Assembly: GCA_037968835.1 (NCBI GenBank)
Contig: JBBKWG010000091.1
Span: 1 to 32,177, forward strand
Length of the DNA stretch: 32,177 nt
Reading direction: 5' to 3'
Source: JBBKWG01 sp037968835
GTDB lineage: Bacteria; Pseudomonadota; Alphaproteobacteria; Rhodobacterales; Rhodobacteraceae
Shown here: positions 29,329-32,177 of the stretch, one piece after another
Layout of the letters: each line of letters begins with the position of its first letter
How positions within the stretch are numbered: the stretch's first letter is position 1
Program-made: the position numbers and the translations under genes
Notes under the pieces: model-generated
The model's input: the letters and a program-made list of their open reading frames with translations, nothing else
Told to the model about the DNA's origin: nothing
Database searches by the model: none

Positions 29329-30789
29329 TCAGCTTGCATCAAGCGTCAGTGCGACGAAGCGCGGATCGCCATCGCGGCGCACCAGAAGCAGAAGCGACTT
29401 GCGTCCTGCGTCCTTTGCCGCTTCGACGCGCGCTTCCAGATCGGCGACGCTGATGACTTTCTCCTGACCGGCTTCGGTGATGAGATCGCCTGCGCGCAGA
29501 CCCTTTTCATAGGCTTCGCTGTCCTCGGCGACGTCCGCCACAACCAGACCTTCGGCGTCTTCGGGCAGGCCAAGCTGCGTGCGAAGTTCGTCGCTGATGG
29601 CGCTGACGGTCAATCCCATCAGTTCGGTTGTCACCGGGTCGGTCGAAGTGATCGAGGCCGGCACCGCGCGTTCGGCATCCTCGCGACGACCAAGCGTCAC
29701 TTTCAGCGTCTGGGTCTCACCAGCGCGGAACACCAGGACGCGGACTTCCTTGCCGATCTCGGTATTGCCGACCTGACGCACCAGACCGCGCGTGTCTTCG
29801 ACTTCGCGTCCGTCGAACGACAGGATCACGTCGCCCGATTCCAATCCGCCCTCAAGCGCGGGGCCTTCGGGAACATCGGTAATCAATGCGCCGCGGACTT
29901 CCTCAAGTCCCAGACCTTCGGCCAAATCGTCGGTCACGTCCTGAATGCGCACACCAAGCCAGCCGCGGCGGGTTTCGCCGAACTCCTTCAACTGTGCGAT
30001 CACGGTTTCGGCGACGCGCGACGACATTGCGAACCCGATACCGATCGAACCGCCGTTGGGCGACAGGATCGCGGTGTTCACGCCGATCACCTGACCGGCC
30101 ATGTTGAACAGCGGACCGCCCGAGTTGCCCCGGTTGATCGCGGCGTCGGTCTGGATGTAATCGTCATAGCTGCCCGACAACGCACGCCCGCGGGCCGACA
30201 CGATACCTGCCGAGACCGAAAAGCCCTGACCGAGCGGGTTGCCCATGGCCATGACCCAATCGCCGACGCGGCTTTCCTCGCTGTCGCCCCAGGGGACGAA
30301 GGGAAGCGGCTGGTCGCTGGTCACCTTCAACAGCGCAAGATCGGTGTTAGGGTCGGTGCCGATCAGTTCGGCTTCCAGTTCCTTGCCGTTGAAGAATTCG
30401 ATCAGGATTTCATCGGCACCCTGGATGACGTGGTTGTTGGTAACGATGAAACCGTCTTCCGAAACCACGAAACCCGAGCCAAGAGCCTGGCTGCGGCGGG
30501 GAACTTGTCCCTCGGGGCCGTTGCGTTCCTGGAAGTCACGGAAGAAATCCTCGAAGGGCGAGCCCTCGGGGACGATTGGGCCGGGCTGCGTGCTGGCGGC
30601 CACGGTCGTCGATGTTGTGATGTTGACGACGGACGGGCTGACCTGTTGTGCCAGATCGGCAAATGTCTCGGGTCGCGACTGGGCCAGTGCCATCGTGGCC
30701 TGGACAATGACGAAGGCAATCGCCAGCGCCATAAACCAAAGCACCCGCATGGGGTTTTCACTTCGGCGTAGTGTCACTGCTTCGCTCAC
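29329..30789 (-). CDS. Do-family periplasmic serine endopeptidase (DegP/DegQ/MucD)
   Basis: 486 aa. A signal peptide follows a 14-residue basic lead (cleavage near MALA-QS). The trypsin-like domain has the catalytic triad H120 (TNNHVI), D150 (NTDLALLK) and S223 (GNSGGPL). Two PDZ domains follow (about 285-370 and 395-480), as in DegP/DegQ. It degrades or refolds damaged periplasmic proteins. The start is the GTG at 30789, set by AGGAGG six bases upstream; the ATG at 30750 has no comparable site. A TATAAT -10 with an inverted repeat lies at 30842-30862. Confidence 0.94.
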   Translation of the reverse strand: MSEAVTLRRSENPMRVLWFMALAIAFVIVQATMALAQSRPETFADLAQQVSPSVVNITTSTTVAASTQPGPIVPEGSPFEDFFRDFQERNGPEGQVPRRSQALGSGFVVSEDGFIVTNNHVIQGADEILIEFFNGKELEAELIGTDPNTDLALLKVTSDQPLPFVPWGDSEESRVGDWVMAMGNPLGQGFSVSAGIVSARGRALSGSYDDYIQTDAAINRGNSGGPLFNMAGQVIGVNTAILSPNGGSIGIGFAMSSRVAETVIAQLKEFGETRRGWLGVRIQDVTDDLAEGLGLEEVRGALITDVPEGPALEGGLESGDVILSFDGREVEDTRGLVRQVGNTEIGKEVRVLVFRAGETQTLKVTLGRREDAERAVPASITSTDPVTTELMGLTVSAISDELRTQLGLPEDAEGLVVADVAEDSEAYEKGLRAGDLITEAGQEKVISVADLEARVEAAKDAGRKSLLLLVRRDGDPRFVALTLDAS

Positions 30790-30841
30790 TTTATTCCTCC
30801 TGATGCTGCTCGCATTGCGTCATGCGGGAACACGACGCTGA

Positions 30842-30862
30842 ATTATACTATCCTCTAGATAG
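30842..30862 (-). promoter_or_regulatory. Promoter of the Do protease gene with spacer inverted repeat
   Basis: On the minus strand a perfect TATAAT (30847-30842) is preceded by the inverted repeat CTATC-N5-GATAG (30848-30862), which fills most of the spacer. No TTGACA-like -35 is seen at 16-18 nt, suggesting an activator or a repressor bound in the spacer. Confidence 0.45.
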
Positions 30863-31009
30863 GTACGGCGCTGCACAAGCCAACGGGACATCGCGAACTA
30901 TCACCACCGTGTGAAGGCACGCAGGGACAGTCTTAGCACGAGTCCGCGGGCGTTGCATCGCGTCAGTGCGCCACCCGTCCGATACCGGCAACTTGCCGCG
31001 CGGTGGCTT

Positions 31010-31035
31010 GAAGTGGTGGCGAGAAGTGGTGGCGT
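31010..31035. repeat. Tandem 13-bp duplication at the metG stop
   Basis: GAAGTGGTGGCGA (31010-31022) and GAAGTGGTGGCGT (31023-31035) are adjacent and differ at the last base. The second copy runs into the first base of the metG stop codon, so the duplication sits in the 3' untranslated part. Probably replication slippage. Confidence 0.6.
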
Positions 31036-32177
31036 CAGGTGCGAATCCCGGCGAAGCGGGATTGCCAGTCCTCGCGGTCCTCGTCGCTGATCTTGGCGAA
31101 CAGGACTTCGGGAACGCTGAATTCGTGGCCGATGGGCAGGGCCGACAGAGCTTCGCGCACGTCGCCCGGCCATTCGGTATCGAGCGTGTTCATCGACGAC
31201 AGCATCCGCGCGGCGGCGTCGGGGATGAACGGCGCGGAAATCACGGCGTAAAAGCGGATCAGGTTCAGCGCCAGCCGGATCGAGGCGGCGGCGCGGTCGG
31301 GATCGTCCTTGAATGCGGCCCAGGGCGCGGTCGTCTGCAAATACTCGTTGCCTGCCACCCAGAGCGCGCGCAGTTCGTTGGCGGCCTTGCGGACCTCGAT
31401 GGCTTCCATGTGCGCTTCGTATGCGCGCAGGCCGGTTTCCAGGCGCTCGATCAGGGCGTCTTCGTCCGCGCCCCAGTCGCCACCCTCGGGAACGGCTTCG
31501 CCGAATTTCGAGCGGCAGAATTTGGTGACGCGGCTGACGAAGTTGCCGAGCACGTCAGCGAGGTCCTTGTTGACGCTGGTCTGGAAGTTCTCCCAGGTGA
31601 ATTCGCTGTCGGAATTCTCGGGCGCATGGGACAGAAGCCACCAGCGCCAGTAATCCGCAGGCAGAATGCTGAGCGCCTGATCCATGAACACGCCACGGCC
31701 CTGCGAGGTCGAAAACTGGCCGCCGTCGTAGTTCAGGTAATTGAACGACTTGATGTAATCGACCAGCTTCCACGGTTCGCCCGAGCCGATAATCGTGGCG
31801 GGAAAGCTCAGGGTGTGGAACGGCACGTTGTCCTTGCCCATGAACTGGACATAGCGCACATCGTCGGCGCCCTTGTCGGTGCGCCACCAGCGCTCCCATT
31901 CGGCATCAGGCGCGCCGCGTGCGTCGGTCCATTCCTTGGCGCAGGCGATGTATTCGATGGGCGCGTCGAACCAGACGTAAAAGACTTTTCCCTCCATGCC
32001 GGGCCAAGGGTTGTCGCCCTTTTTTACCGGCACGCCCCAATCGAGGTCGCGGGTGATGCCCCGGTCCTGCAAGCCGTCGCCGTCATTCAGCCATTTCTTG
32101 GCGATCGAGGTGGTCAGGATCGGCCAGTCGGTCTTGCTGTCGATCCATTCCTGCAACTGGCCGCGCAAGGAACGCTG
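31035..32177 (-). CDS. metG: Methionyl-tRNA synthetase, 3' part
   Basis: About 380 C-terminal codons; the N-terminus with the HIGH motif lies beyond the right edge. Blocks seen: WPILTTSIAKKWLNDGDG, the GKDNVPFHTLSFPA catalytic-domain segment, and FSTSQGRGVFMDQAL, in which STS replaces the canonical KMSKS loop as in many alphaproteobacterial enzymes. The anticodon-binding helical domain follows, with no C-terminal dimerisation (Arc1p-like) domain. It charges tRNA-Met. No ATG in the window is the true start. Confidence 0.95.
   Translation of the reverse strand, partial: QRSLRGQLQEWIDSKTDWPILTTSIAKKWLNDGDGLQDRGITRDLDWGVPVKKGDNPWPGMEGKVFYVWFDAPIEYIACAKEWTDARGAPDAEWERWWRTDKGADDVRYVQFMGKDNVPFHTLSFPATIIGSGEPWKLVDYIKSFNYLNYDGGQFSTSQGRGVFMDQALSILPADYWRWWLLSHAPENSDSEFTWENFQTSVNKDLADVLGNFVSRVTKFCRSKFGEAVPEGGDWGADEDALIERLETGLRAYEAHMEAIEVRKAANELRALWVAGNEYLQTTAPWAAFKDDPDRAAASIRLALNLIRFYAVISAPFIPDAAARMLSSMNTLDTEWPGDVREALSALPIGHEFSVPEVLFAKISDEDREDWQSRFAGIRT

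Noticed and set aside
1..32177. tRNA genes, rRNA genes, CRISPR arrays, insertion sequences
   Set aside because: No T-loop motif in a cloverleaf context, no regularly spaced repeats, no transposase motif or terminal inverted repeat pair was found on reading both strands.

Overview
The window is a gene-dense, GC-rich stretch of an alphaproteobacterial chromosome, most likely Rhodobacterales (Roseobacter/Rhodobacter-like). The assignment rests on protein families common in that group (DUF1467, two DUF6455 proteins, MT-A70 orphan methyltransferase, phosphatidylcholine synthase, a DUF484-xerC pair), an FnrL-type box, and a terminator-like repeat of the type common in roseobacter intergenic DNA. 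It is mostly core genome. I see no insertion sequence, prophage, CRISPR array, tRNA or rRNA.

Layout. 1-3055 (minus strand): the 5' part of a DEDD exonuclease, a Tat-exported L,D-transpeptidase, a hemerythrin-like protein, an MT-A70 methyltransferase and a response regulator. 3212-3906 (plus): methylmalonyl-CoA epimerase and DUF1467. 3907-7579 (minus): a DUF6544-like protein, an EI24/CysZ-like membrane protein, a nitroreductase, a histone-deacetylase-like amidohydrolase and a 78-aa protein. 7697-9848 (plus): an M48 lipoprotein protease, DUF6455 and a core-MetE methionine synthase. 9845-10093 (minus): a solo ParB-like domain. 10231-13872 (plus): a tightly overlapped four-gene efflux operon (CecR-type TetR regulator, membrane fusion protein, ABC ATPase, ABC permease) with a palindromic operator. 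14168-14887: a secreted vWA (DUF1194) protein in lower-GC DNA. 15224-17023: lepA.

17.2-21.1 kb is unlike the rest. It is an island of tiny exported, lipoprotein and membrane-anchored proteins, including two short lipoproteins at 18312-18452 and 18598-18729 and a small protein with two dockerin/EF-hand-like loops. The island has several factor-independent terminators, a cluster of DnaA-box-like sites, and a roughly 300-nt segment (about 19855-20165) that folds into at least eight local hairpins, three of them capped by GCAA or UUCG tetraloops. I read that segment as a structured non-coding RNA that I cannot assign to a known family.

21.2-32.2 kb returns to core genes: an alpha/beta hydrolase, a tail-anchored hypothetical protein, glyA, NAD kinase, DUF484-xerC, phosphatidylcholine synthase, an EamA transporter, htpX, a Do-type periplasmic protease, and the 3' part of metG running off the right edge.

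A thread linking several genes is envelope and stress physiology. The hemerythrin and entericidin genes each carry an exact GGAAC-N17-CGTT element at a nearly identical distance from the start codon, matching the alphaproteobacterial general-stress sigma factor EcfG. One-mismatch versions lie upstream of htpX and the M48 lipoprotein, and a weaker one upstream of the L,D-transpeptidase. All functional calls come from reading motifs by eye; no database search was possible.
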